From Pseudaeromonas aegiceratis (lineage in GTDB: Bacteria; Pseudomonadota; Gammaproteobacteria; Enterobacterales; Aeromonadaceae), in contig NZ_CP158016.1 in the NCBI RefSeq assembly GCF_046254905.1, positions 3,224,001-3,288,000 of the forward strand: a stretch of DNA of 64,000 nt, given 5' to 3'. Of this stretch, positions 1 to 7,650 are shown piece after piece. The number at the start of each line of letters is the position of its first letter. Positions within the stretch are counted from its first letter, which is position 1. Both the position numbers and the translations under genes were made by a program. The notes beneath the pieces are model-generated. The model did no database searches. It worked only from the letters and a program-made list of their open reading frames with translations, and was not told where the DNA came from.

Positions 1-929
1 ACCACCAGCACACCGGCCAGGGCACCGATCAGCACGGCCAGCATGGGGCTCGGATGCAGCGGGTCGGCGGTGATGGCCACCAGACCGGCCAGGGCACCGT
101 TCAGCACCATGGTCAGGTCGGCCTTGCCCCAGGTCAGCTTGGTGACGATCAGGGCGGCCAGACAGCCGGCACAGGCGGCGGCATTGGTGTTCAGGAACAC
201 CTGGCCCACGGCAATGGCGTTTTCGGCATCAGACACCATCAGCTGGGAACCGCCGTTGAAACCGAACCAGCCCATCCACAGGATGAAGGTCCCCAGGGTC
301 GCCAGAGGCATGTTGGAACCGGGGATCGGGTAGATTTCACCGTTCTTGCCATACTTGCCACGACGGGCACCCAGCAGCAGCACACCGGCCAGGGCGGCGG
401 CGGCGCCGGCCATGTGGACTATGCCGGAGCCGGCGAAGTCAGAGAAGCCAGCGGCGCTCAGGAAGCCACCACCCCAGGTCCAGAAACCTTCTACCGGATA
501 GATGACGCCGGTCATCACCACGGAGAACAGCAGGAAAACCCACAGCTTCATCCGCTCGGCCACGGCACCGGAGACGATGGACATGGCGGTGGCGACAAAC
601 ACCACCTGGAAGAAGAAGTCAGATTCCAAGGAGTGGCTGGCATCGGCCGCCTGGGTACCGATCAGGGTGCCCAGGGTGGGCAGCCAACCCCCTTCGGGGT
701 TATCCACATACATGATGTGGTAGCCGATGAACAGGTACAGGGTACAGGCGATGGCGTACAGCAGTATGTTCTTGGTCAGGATTTCGGTGGTGTTCTTGGC
801 CCGCACCAGACCGGCTTCCAGCATGGCGAAACCGGCTGCCATCCACATCACCAGGGCACCTGTGATGAGGAAATAGAAGGTATCGAGGGCGAAGCGTAGC
901 TCGCCAACTGTGGTGGTTAATTCTTCCAT
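1..929 (-). CDS. amtB: Ammonium transporter Amt/AmtB (3' end outside window)
   Basis: Inner-membrane channel that conducts ammonia/ammonium and is blocked by the PII protein encoded just upstream. About 309 residues are visible, beginning MEELTTTVGELRFALDTFYF. This is a run of hydrophobic segments with the Amt signature DFAGSGIVHMAGAAAAL near residues 165-181, whose His corresponds to the first pore His of the family. The C-terminal third, with the second pore His and the cytoplasmic tail that contacts GlnK, lies beyond the window edge. There is no E. coli-like cleavable leader: the N-terminus runs directly into the first helix, as in other MEEL-type Amt proteins. The start is 20 bp after the glnK stop, so the two are co-transcribed. 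Family assignment is secure. Confidence 0.95.
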   Translation of the reverse strand, partial: MEELTTTVGELRFALDTFYFLITGALVMWMAAGFAMLEAGLVRAKNTTEILTKNILLYAIACTLYLFIGYHIMYVDNPEGGWLPTLGTLIGTQAADASHSLESDFFFQVVFVATAMSIVSGAVAERMKLWVFLLFSVVMTGVIYPVEGFWTWGGGFLSAAGFSDFAGSGIVHMAGAAAALAGVLLLGARRGKYGKNGEIYPIPGSNMPLATLGTFILWMGWFGFNGGSQLMVSDAENAIAVGQVFLNTNAAACAGCLAALIVTKLTWGKADLTMVLNGALAGLVAITADPLHPSPMLAVLIGALAGVLV

Positions 930-949
930 GTTATATCTCCCTGATTATC

Positions 950-1288
950 TTAAAGCGCTTCCGTGTCCAGCTCGCCGGTACGGATCCGCACGGCGTGGGA
1001 CAAGTCATAGACGAAGATCTTGCCGTCACCGATCTTGCCGGTATAGGCGGCCTTGCAGATGGCTTCGATGACGTTCTCGACGTTCTCGGCGGCGGTGGCG
1101 ATTTCCAGCTTCACCTTGGGCAGAAAATCCACCTGGTATTCGGCACCCCGGTACAGTTCGGTGTGACCCTTCTGGCGACCAAAGCCTTTTACTTCTGAGA
1201 CGGTCAATCCTTCGACCCCCAGGCTGGAGATGGCTTGGCGCACATCGTCCAACTTGAACGGCTTGATAATGGCGGTAATCAATTTCAT
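950..1288 (-). CDS. glnK: Nitrogen regulatory protein PII (GlnK type)
   Basis: Small trimeric signalling protein that senses 2-oxoglutarate and ATP/ADP and gates AmtB. At 112 aa it has the exact family length. The T-loop RGAEY places the uridylylated tyrosine at residue 51. The TGKIGDGKIFV segment (about 83-93) and the RIRTGE tail (about 101-106) bind nucleotide. GlnK is preferred over GlnB because the gene sits directly upstream of amtB, although sequence alone cannot fully separate the two. An AGGAGA ribosome site precedes the ATG. glnE, another PII-responsive gene, lies at the other end of the window. Confidence 0.95.
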   Translation of the reverse strand: MKLITAIIKPFKLDDVRQAISSLGVEGLTVSEVKGFGRQKGHTELYRGAEYQVDFLPKVKLEIATAAENVENVIEAICKAAYTGKIGDGKIFVYDLSHAVRIRTGELDTEAL

Positions 1289-1336
1289 CCTGAACTCTCC
1301 TGCTAGACGGTCATAAAGTTTCGCCGCTAGGTTTTA

Positions 1337-1352
1337 ATCAAGAGTCATGCCA
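1337..1352 (-). promoter_or_regulatory. Candidate sigma-54 promoter of glnK-amtB
   Basis: The minus strand reads TGGCATGACTCTTGAT, close to the -24/-12 consensus TGGCACG-N4-TTGCA. The -24 GG is present and the spacing is right, but the -12 GC is GA. It would start transcription about 35-40 nt before the glnK ATG. NtrC-dependent sigma-54 control of glnK-amtB is well established in relatives. I saw no convincing NtrC site in the remaining upstream sequence (1353-1520), which holds no gene. Confidence 0.5.
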
Positions 1353-1520
1353 ACCCGTCAGTGGGTCGCCGATCCCCCTGGCGCCCCTGATCCGGCCCCC
1401 ACCCCCGCCGAGCCACCGCCCCTCATCCCGGCAGGCCCCAAAGATAACCGCCAAATCGGTGCAAACTGCGCACTTAATGGTCATGGCGGTGCAACTCCAG
1501 GCCCCCTCCCGGCACTAGGC

Positions 1521-1546
1521 AAAAAAAAAGCCTCATAACGAGGCTT
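1521..1546 (-). terminator. Rho-independent terminator of acnB
   Basis: The stem AAGCCTC/GAGGCTT (1528-1534 with 1540-1546) is followed on the minus strand by a run of nine T. It lies about 40 bp past the acnB stop. A shorter T run on the other side makes weak activity in the plus direction possible. Confidence 0.85.
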
Positions 1547-1585
1547 TTTATGGGGTTACTGGGTCCAATCCCGGACCTATGTTCA

Positions 1586-4183
1586 TCAGGCCGGCTGGCT
1601 AAAGATCACCGCCTCGGCCTTCTGCACATAGCTGCCGATCTCGTTGAAGTTGAGATAGCGATAGGTGTCCGCCGCCGTGGCATCCAGCTTGGCCGCATAC
1701 TGCAGGTACTCGGGCACGCTGGGGATCTTGCCCAGGATGGCCGCCACCGCCGCCAGCTCCGCCGAGGCCAGGTAGACGTTGGCCCCCTTGCCCAGCCGGT
1801 TGGGGAAGTTGCGGGTGGAGGTGGACACCACGCTCGCGCCGTCGGCGACCCGGGCCTGGTTCCCCATGCACAGGGAGCAGCCGGGGATCTCGATGCGGGC
1901 CCCGACCCGGCCGAAGATGCCGTAGTAACCCTCCTCGGTGAGCTGATCCCGGTCCATCTTGGTGGGCGGCGCTATCCACAGGCGGGTCGCCAGCTGGCCG
2001 CTGAACTGGTTGAGCAGCTTACCGGCGGCGCGGAAGTGACCTATGTTGGTCATGCAGGAGCCGATAAACACCTCGTCGATCTGGTCGCCGGCCACGGCGC
2101 TCAGCAGACGGGCATCGTCCGGATCGTTGGGGGCACACAGGATGGGCTCTTTTATGCTGTCCAGATCGATCTCGATGACCGCCGCATACTCGGCGTCGGC
2201 ATCGGCCTCCATCAGCTCCGGTTTGGCCAGCCAGGCTTCCATCCCCTGGATACGGCGCTCAATGGTGCGCACGTCGCCATAGCCTTCGGCCAGCATCCAC
2301 TTCAACATGACGATGTTGGAGTTGAGGAACTCGATGATGGGTTCCTTATCCAGCTTGATGGTACAGCCGGCGGCGGAGCGTTCGGCACTGGCATCCGCCA
2401 GCTCGAACGCCTGTTCCACCTTCAGCTGAGGCAAGCCTTCGATCTCCAGGATGCGGCCGGAGAAGATGTTCTTCTTGCCCGCCTTCTCCACGGTCAGCAG
2501 GCCCATCTGAATGGCCTGGTAGGGAATGGCATGCACCAGATCCCGCAGGGTGATGCCCGGCTGCAGCTGGCCCTTGAAGCGCACCAACACGGACTCGGGC
2601 ATGTCCAGCGGCATGACGCCGGTGGCGGCGGCAAAGGCCACCAGGCCGGAGCCCGCCGGGAAGGAGATGCCGATGGGGAAACGGGTGTGGGAGTCACCGC
2701 CGGTGCCCACGGTATCCGGCAGCAGCATGCGGTTGAGCCAGCTGTGGATCACGCCGTCCCCCGGGCGCAGGGAGACACCGCCCCGGTTCATGATGAAGTC
2801 CGGCAGGGTGTGGTGAGTGGTCACGTCCACCGGCTTGGGATAGGCCGCGGTGTGGCAGAAGGACTGCATCACCAGATCGGCGGAGAAGCCCAGGCAGGCC
2901 AGATCCTTGAGTTCGTCCCGGGTCATGGGACCCGTGGTGTCCTGGGAGCCGACGGTGGTCATCTTGGGCTCGCAGTAGGTGCCGGGCCGCACGCCCGCCA
3001 CGCCGCAGGCCTTGCCCACCAGCTTCTGGGCCAGGCTGAAGCCCTTGCCGCTGTCGGCCACCGGCTTGGGCCGCTTGAAGACGTCGGAATGGTTCAGCCC
3101 CAGGGTCTCCCGGGCCTTGTCGGTGAGACCGCGCCCTATGATGAGCGGGATCCGGCCACCGGCCCGCACCTCGTCCAGCAACACCTCTGTCTTCAGGGAG
3201 AAGGTGGAGAGCACCTCGTCGCTGCCGTGACGGGTCACCTTGCCCTCATAGGGATAGAGATCGATGACATCCCCCATGTTGAGGGCGGAGACGTCCAGCT
3301 CGATGGGCAGGGCGCCGGCATCCTCCATGGTGTTGAAGAAGATGGGGGCTATCTTGCCACCCAGGCAGACGCCGCCGGCCCGCTTGTTGGGCACGTGGGG
3401 AATGTCGTCCCCCATGAACCAGAGCACTGAGTTGGTGGCGGACTTGCGGGAGGAGCCGGTGCCCACCACGTCACCCACGTACACCAGGGGGAAGCCCTTG
3501 GCCTTCAGGGTGTCGATGGTCTTGATGGGGCCCACCGCCCCCTCTTCATCCGGCTCGATACCGGGGCGGGCGTTCTTCAGCATGGCCTTGGCATGCAGGG
3601 GGATGTCCGGGCGGGACCAGGCGTCCTGAGCCGGCGACAGGTCATCGGTGTTGGTTTCGCCCGGCACCTTGAACACGGTGAGGGTCAGCTTGTCGGCCAG
3701 CTTGGGCCGGGAGAGGAACCACTCGGCCTCGGCCCAGGAGGTCATCACCTGGCGAGCATAGGCATTGCCGGCCTGCATCTTGGCGGCCACGTCGTGGAAG
3801 GCATCAAACAGCAGCAGGGTGTGGGACAGGGCCTTAGCCGCCAGGGGAGCCAGGCTGGCGTCATCCAGCAGTTCGATGAGGGGGGCTATGTTGTAGCCGC
3901 CCTGCATGGTGCCCAGCAGCTCGGTGGCCTGCTCGGCGCTGAGGATGGGGGAGCGGGCCTCGCCCTTGGCCACGGCGGCCAGGAAGCCAGCCTTGACGTA
4001 GGCGGCCTCGTCCACCCCTGGCGGCACCCGGTCGGACAACAGCGCCAGCAGGGCCGCTTCTTCACCGGCCGGCGGCGCCTTCAGCAATTCCACCAGGCCC
4101 GCCATCCATTCGGCACTCAGGGGCAAGGGGACCACACCTTCGGCGGCCCGTTCGGCCACATGTTTACGGTAGTTCTCTAGCAC
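1586..4183 (-). CDS. acnB: Aconitate hydratase B
   Basis: Bifunctional aconitate hydratase / 2-methylisocitrate dehydratase of the TCA cycle, cytoplasmic, with a 4Fe-4S cluster. It aligns end to end with E. coli AcnB: an N-terminal HEAT-like domain (about 1-160), then the swivel domain (GTGSSRKSATNS near 240) and the catalytic domains, with cluster cysteines in FIGSCMTNIGHF and in EIPGCSLCMGNQ. I start it at the GTG at 4183 because that gives exactly 865 aa, the E. coli length, and a GAGGA ribosome site lies 7 nt upstream. An in-frame ATG 27 nt further upstream lacks such support. It is transcribed alone, upstream of a strong terminator. Confidence 0.97.
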   Translation of the reverse strand: MLENYRKHVAERAAEGVVPLPLSAEWMAGLVELLKAPPAGEEAALLALLSDRVPPGVDEAAYVKAGFLAAVAKGEARSPILSAEQATELLGTMQGGYNIAPLIELLDDASLAPLAAKALSHTLLLFDAFHDVAAKMQAGNAYARQVMTSWAEAEWFLSRPKLADKLTLTVFKVPGETNTDDLSPAQDAWSRPDIPLHAKAMLKNARPGIEPDEEGAVGPIKTIDTLKAKGFPLVYVGDVVGTGSSRKSATNSVLWFMGDDIPHVPNKRAGGVCLGGKIAPIFFNTMEDAGALPIELDVSALNMGDVIDLYPYEGKVTRHGSDEVLSTFSLKTEVLLDEVRAGGRIPLIIGRGLTDKARETLGLNHSDVFKRPKPVADSGKGFSLAQKLVGKACGVAGVRPGTYCEPKMTTVGSQDTTGPMTRDELKDLACLGFSADLVMQSFCHTAAYPKPVDVTTHHTLPDFIMNRGGVSLRPGDGVIHSWLNRMLLPDTVGTGGDSHTRFPIGISFPAGSGLVAFAAATGVMPLDMPESVLVRFKGQLQPGITLRDLVHAIPYQAIQMGLLTVEKAGKKNIFSGRILEIEGLPQLKVEQAFELADASAERSAAGCTIKLDKEPIIEFLNSNIVMLKWMLAEGYGDVRTIERRIQGMEAWLAKPELMEADADAEYAAVIEIDLDSIKEPILCAPNDPDDARLLSAVAGDQIDEVFIGSCMTNIGHFRAAGKLLNQFSGQLATRLWIAPPTKMDRDQLTEEGYYGIFGRVGARIEIPGCSLCMGNQARVADGASVVSTSTRNFPNRLGKGANVYLASAELAAVAAILGKIPSVPEYLQYAAKLDATAADTYRYLNFNEIGSYVQKAEAVIFSQPA

Positions 4184-4296
4184 ATTCGATTCCTCATCTT
4201 CTCGGGTCACGCAAGACCCTCATCCGTGATAGGGGGCAAGGCCCGCCGGGCTGGCGTAACTATATCGGGTTTACCCCTGAATTTAAAATTCGTGCC

Positions 4297-6576
4297 TCAG
4301 TCATGGCTGAGGGCATTCCCGATGAACAGATAGACGCTGTCCTCCCCGTCATCGGTCCGGCCATAGGCCAGGTAGACGGGGCCCAGGAAGGTATCCGCCG
4401 CCACAAACAGGCTGCCCCCCAGGACGCCACTGCCCCAGTTGATATCGTGGCGATCGTTCCAGATCCCACCGCGCTCCAGGGAGCCGCCCAGGTAGATGGG
4501 TAGCTTGATGGCGCCCAGATCGTTGTCCAGCAGCCGATAGTGATAGATAAGCCCGCCAAACAGCTTGTAGCGCCCGTTGAGCTCATAGCGCTGCAGGCCG
4601 GAGAGGTTGAACAGGCCCCCCAGATCCTGCATGAAGAAGGGATTGAGGCTGTTCACCGTGGTGCCCCCCCAGGTGAAGCGCCCGATCAGGCTGTGGCGGT
4701 CCCAGGCCCAGGGGTGGGTCACATCCAGGCTGGAGCTGAGCCCCCAGTCCGCATCCCCCACCAGGCCGGCATCACCGTCCGGCCGGTAGTAGGCGACCTC
4801 GCTCTGCCACTGCCAGCCGCGCCGCGGGAAGAAGGCGTTGTCCAGGGTGTCGTGCTCCCAGCGACCATAGTAGCCCCAGCTGGTCACCCGCCCATGATCA
4901 TCCGCCCCCTGAAACTGTAGCCGAGAGTGGGTGGCCCGTCCCCCGAGGGCCACCTGGGCCCAGGGCGCCGGGTTCCAGCCCAGCTCCAGCTGCCCCTGCC
5001 AGCTGGTATCTTCCAGGTTCATGTAGCTCAGCCCCAGGGACTGATACTCGGGCAGATTGCTCAGATAGTAGGCCCGGGTCTCGTTCTGATAGCTGCCCAC
5101 CAGGCGGGTAAAGAAGCGCTGATGGCTGTCCAGCGGCGCATACAACTCGGTCTGCACCCGCTTGTCGTTGCCGCCCTGCAGCTCGTTGCGCCACTCGGCC
5201 CCCAGCTCATTGAGGTTGGTCAGGGTGTAGGAGAGGCCCAAACTGTATTGGGAGCGGGAGCTGTAATCCTCTTCCACCCCCAGGGAGAAGTCCACATAGC
5301 CAGGTCCCCAGCGTTTCTCCTGGGCCTCCACCACCAGCACATTCTCGTCCTGCTGCTGCTCCAGGCGGTAGGTGACCCGCTCGAAGGTGCCCAGGGCGTT
5401 GATGCGATCCACCCCCGCCTCCAGCTCCGCATTGGTCTGTAGCTGACCCGGGGTGACCTGCAGCAGGTTGGTGAGCACAGTATCGCTGAGCCGCGAGTGG
5501 TTGATGAGCTGGATCCTGTCCACATAGACCCCGGGCTGACGGGTGTACTGGGCCCGCCGGCTCAGCTTGGTCAGCTGATAGGCCCGCCAGTCGGCATCCG
5601 ACAGACGCAGATCGTTAAGCTGGTTGAGCTGCGCCAGGGTGGCGAGCTCCCCCAGGGGCACTATGTCCGCCATCTTGGCGAAGTCCGCCACATTGAAGCT
5701 GGCCACCTTGGGACGGATCAGCACATCCTGAGGCCGCATCAGGTTGATCTGGCGCTGGGTTCCCTCCCCGGTCAGGTGGATCACCAGCTGGTTGACCATG
5801 TCCAGGGCGCTGTTGAGCTGTTCCCTTCCCTGCAGTGAATCCGAGATGTCCACCGCGATGACGCGATCCGCCCCCATGGCCAGAGCCAGATCCACCGGCA
5901 TGTTGTTGACTATCCCCCCGTCCCCCAACAGGCGGCCATCGATCTCCACCGGCTTCAGGGCCGCCGGGATCGACATGGAGGCCTGCATGGCCAGAGCCAG
6001 GTTGCCGTGATCCAGCACCACGGGCTGGATGGTCTCCAGATCCGTGGCCACGGCCCGATAGGGAATGGGCAGGTCATCGAAGCTCTTGAGGGACGGCAGA
6101 TTGCCACTGGCCTCCCGCAGCAGCACCGCCATGCCCTGGCCCTGGAACAGGCCCTCCGGCAGCTTCACCTGGCCATCGCTCACCCCCAGGTCGGTCTGCA
6201 GCTGAAAGCTGTCCTGCTGCTGCTTGCGCCGCAGGGGCAACAGATCCCGGCTGACCCCGTCGTTGTAGCCCTGATTCCAGTCCAGCCCCAGGGTCAGGCG
6301 CTGCACCTCGTCGGCCGACAGCCCCAGGGCATACATGCCCGCCACATAGGAGCCCATGCTGGTGCCGATGACGATATCCACCGGGATGTGCTCCCTCTCC
6401 AGCACCTTGAGTACCCCTATGTGGGCTGCCCCCTTGGCGCCCCCGCCGCTGAGCACCAGGGCCACCTTGGGCCGATGAAGTTGGGTGGTGGCCGCCTGCG
6501 TGACCGCCGACGCCAGGCAAGCCAGCAGCAGTAACAGGTAGGCGGGTTGAGATAACCGAGAGCGTCTTGGCGTCAT
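4297..6576 (-). CDS. Patatin-like phospholipase with POTRA and outer-membrane barrel (PlpD-type, type Vd secretion)
   Basis: 759 aa. A signal peptide (about 1-28) is followed by a patatin lipase domain: oxyanion motif GGGAKG at 44-49, nucleophile GTSMG with Ser73, and catalytic DGG with Asp219. The middle region (about 345-420, VDRIQLINHSRLSDTVLTNL onward) looks like a POTRA domain. The C-terminal 330 residues alternate as expected for a 16-strand surface-antigen barrel, ending ...VYLFIGNALSHD. This domain order is that of PlpD, which exports its own lipase domain; surface exposure or release of the lipase here is inferred. The ATG at 6576 lies within a 125-bp sequence that is duplicated at 7521-7650. 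That second copy carries a dead fragment of a related gene start. Confidence 0.88.
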   Translation of the reverse strand: MTPRRSRLSQPAYLLLLLACLASAVTQAATTQLHRPKVALVLSGGGAKGAAHIGVLKVLEREHIPVDIVIGTSMGSYVAGMYALGLSADEVQRLTLGLDWNQGYNDGVSRDLLPLRRKQQQDSFQLQTDLGVSDGQVKLPEGLFQGQGMAVLLREASGNLPSLKSFDDLPIPYRAVATDLETIQPVVLDHGNLALAMQASMSIPAALKPVEIDGRLLGDGGIVNNMPVDLALAMGADRVIAVDISDSLQGREQLNSALDMVNQLVIHLTGEGTQRQINLMRPQDVLIRPKVASFNVADFAKMADIVPLGELATLAQLNQLNDLRLSDADWRAYQLTKLSRRAQYTRQPGVYVDRIQLINHSRLSDTVLTNLLQVTPGQLQTNAELEAGVDRINALGTFERVTYRLEQQQDENVLVVEAQEKRWGPGYVDFSLGVEEDYSSRSQYSLGLSYTLTNLNELGAEWRNELQGGNDKRVQTELYAPLDSHQRFFTRLVGSYQNETRAYYLSNLPEYQSLGLSYMNLEDTSWQGQLELGWNPAPWAQVALGGRATHSRLQFQGADDHGRVTSWGYYGRWEHDTLDNAFFPRRGWQWQSEVAYYRPDGDAGLVGDADWGLSSSLDVTHPWAWDRHSLIGRFTWGGTTVNSLNPFFMQDLGGLFNLSGLQRYELNGRYKLFGGLIYHYRLLDNDLGAIKLPIYLGGSLERGGIWNDRHDINWGSGVLGGSLFVAADTFLGPVYLAYGRTDDGEDSVYLFIGNALSHD

Positions 6577-6672
6577 GAAATTCCCTGAAGTGACACGGGG
6601 GCCAGAGTAAGCGGATCCTTGAGGAGGCTCATGCTAACCAGATTGCCTGGCAAACAGAAGTCCGGCGCATCA
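6547..6672. repeat. Direct repeat copy A of the divergent patatin/chemoreceptor start region
   Basis: About 125 bp align with 7521-7650 in the same orientation. Shared stretches include GCGTCATG (6571-6578 versus 7544-7551), GTAAGCGGATC (6607-6617 versus 7580-7590) and ATGCTAACCAGATTG (6631 versus 7604). Copy A contains the live start of the patatin gene and a dead chemoreceptor start. The repeat stops at the 3' end of the DUF1624 gene. Confidence 0.85.
6631..6672 (+). pseudogene. Remnant of a chemoreceptor gene start
   Basis: The ATG and preceding GAGGAGG ribosome site match the intact chemoreceptor start at 7604. The translation MLTRLPGKQKSG parallels MLTRLTIKQKIL of the live gene, after which similarity is lost at the DUF1624 stop codon. 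Too short to encode a receptor. Read as a leftover of a duplication. Confidence 0.7.
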
Positions 6673-7416
6673 GGCGCTGGCCCGGTACCACACATAGAGG
6701 GCCAGCAACCCCATCAACAGCGGCTGATGCAGCAGATAGATGGCCAAGGAGTGGCGCCCCAGCCAGGCCAACGGACGCCATCCGCCCCCGCCCCGCCGTC
6801 CCAGCCACGCCGCCAGGGGCGTCTGCGCCAGGGACATGCCCAGCAACACCACGCCCAACCAGGGCAACAGGGGGACATAGTCTTCCGTGGCGGGTTTGTG
6901 GGCTGCCAGGCCCAGCCAGTTTAGCCAGCGCGGGTCCATCGCCGGGAACGCCAACAGGCCGCCGGCCAACAGGCACAGGAGTGCCAAGGGCAGCAGGACG
7001 CGGTGACGCAACCAGGCCGCCCGGGAGAGCCAGAGACGGCTCAGCAGCCAGGTCAGGCTGATGAAGTGCAGCACCCCAAAGTAGATGAAACGCTGATGGA
7101 ACATGCCCCAGGACACCAGGCTGATGAGCAGGGCACAGCCGGTCAGCCGGGCCCAACGGCGCCAGAAACGCGCCGCAGACTGGCCACGGGCCAACACCAG
7201 GCTCATGCCCACCAGCAGCAAGAACAGGCTGACGATGAGATCCCGCCAGACGATCCAGCGCCAGTCGCTGAGCAGCTGGAAGTGGGCCAGGCGCCAATAG
7301 GTCAGATCGAAACAAAAATGAAACGCCACCATCATCAGGATGGCGATGCCCCGCAGGGCATCCAGCCCCATGAGGCGGGCCTGTGCCGTCGCCGAGGGCC
7401 CATGTGACCAGGACAT
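6670..7416 (-). CDS. DUF1624 / heparan-alpha-glucosaminide N-acetyltransferase-like membrane protein
   Basis: 248 aa, polytopic inner-membrane protein of the HGSNAT catalytic-domain family (DUF1624). The N-terminus has the family hallmark GLDALRGIAILMMVAFH (about 17-33) followed by FCFDLTY. Roughly seven to eight hydrophobic helices follow, and the end GRHSLAIYLLHQPLLMG is typical of acyltransferase-3/HGSNAT proteins. The substrate is unknown; acyl transfer to a sugar or lipid across the membrane is a family-level guess. Of two adjacent ATGs, the one at 7416 is 5 nt from GGAGG and was preferred over 7419. The gene is bracketed by two copies of a promoter repeat (6547-6672, 7521-7650), suggesting it arrived with, or was exposed by, a duplication. 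Confidence 0.8.
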   Translation of the reverse strand: MSWSHGPSATAQARLMGLDALRGIAILMMVAFHFCFDLTYWRLAHFQLLSDWRWIVWRDLIVSLFLLLVGMSLVLARGQSAARFWRRWARLTGCALLISLVSWGMFHQRFIYFGVLHFISLTWLLSRLWLSRAAWLRHRVLLPLALLCLLAGGLLAFPAMDPRWLNWLGLAAHKPATEDYVPLLPWLGVVLLGMSLAQTPLAAWLGRRGGGGWRPLAWLGRHSLAIYLLHQPLLMGLLALYVWYRASA

Positions 7417-7442
7417 CATCACCTCCCTGTGATCCCGGAATA

Positions 7443-7550
7443 TCAGTGACCCTGCTTGGCCGGCTCCGCCGGGCTGATCTGCTGGATCGCTATAAAAAAC
7501 AGCAGGCAAACGTATGCGCATCGAGACAACCGAAAGAGTCTTTGCGTCAT
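7443..7550 (-). pseudogene. Remnant of a patatin gene start
   Basis: An ATG within repeat copy B opens a 35-codon frame, MTQRLFRLSRCAYVCLLFF..., that parallels the live patatin start MTPRRSRLSQPAYLLLLLA in spacing, charge and hydrophobic core, then stops after ...AKQGH. It is probably a decayed signal peptide of a second patatin gene and not functional, though expression as a tiny membrane peptide cannot be excluded. Confidence 0.6.
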
Positions 7551-7650
7551 GGATTCCCCCCTGGCTACACTCTGACCCGCGTAAGCGGATCATCGAGGAA
7601 ACCATGCTAACCAGATTGACCATCAAACAGAAGATCCTCGCCGGCATCGG
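7521..7650. repeat. Direct repeat copy B of the divergent patatin/chemoreceptor start region
   Basis: Partner of 6547-6672. Here the chemoreceptor side is intact and the patatin side is decayed, the mirror image of copy A. The ATG-to-repeat-start distances are 83 and 84 bp, so only about one base of indel separates the copies before the ATG. Confidence 0.85.

Noticed and set aside
1460..1500. NtrC enhancer and alternative sigma-54 site near GTGCAAACTGCGCAC
   Set aside because: The arms are GTGC-N7-GCAC, inverse to the NtrC pattern GCAC-N7-GTGC, and the -24 half is poor. The site at 1337-1352 is better placed.
1550..3430. 626-codon plus-strand frame antisense to acnB
   Set aside because: Gly/His/Gln-rich composition typical of antisense frames in GC-rich genes, no ribosome site, and acnB is certain on the other strand. 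Similar frames antisense to secA (30781-32715), murC (37468-39174), lpoA (52323-54008), hldE (56097-57617) and glnE (58814-61567) were rejected for the same reason.
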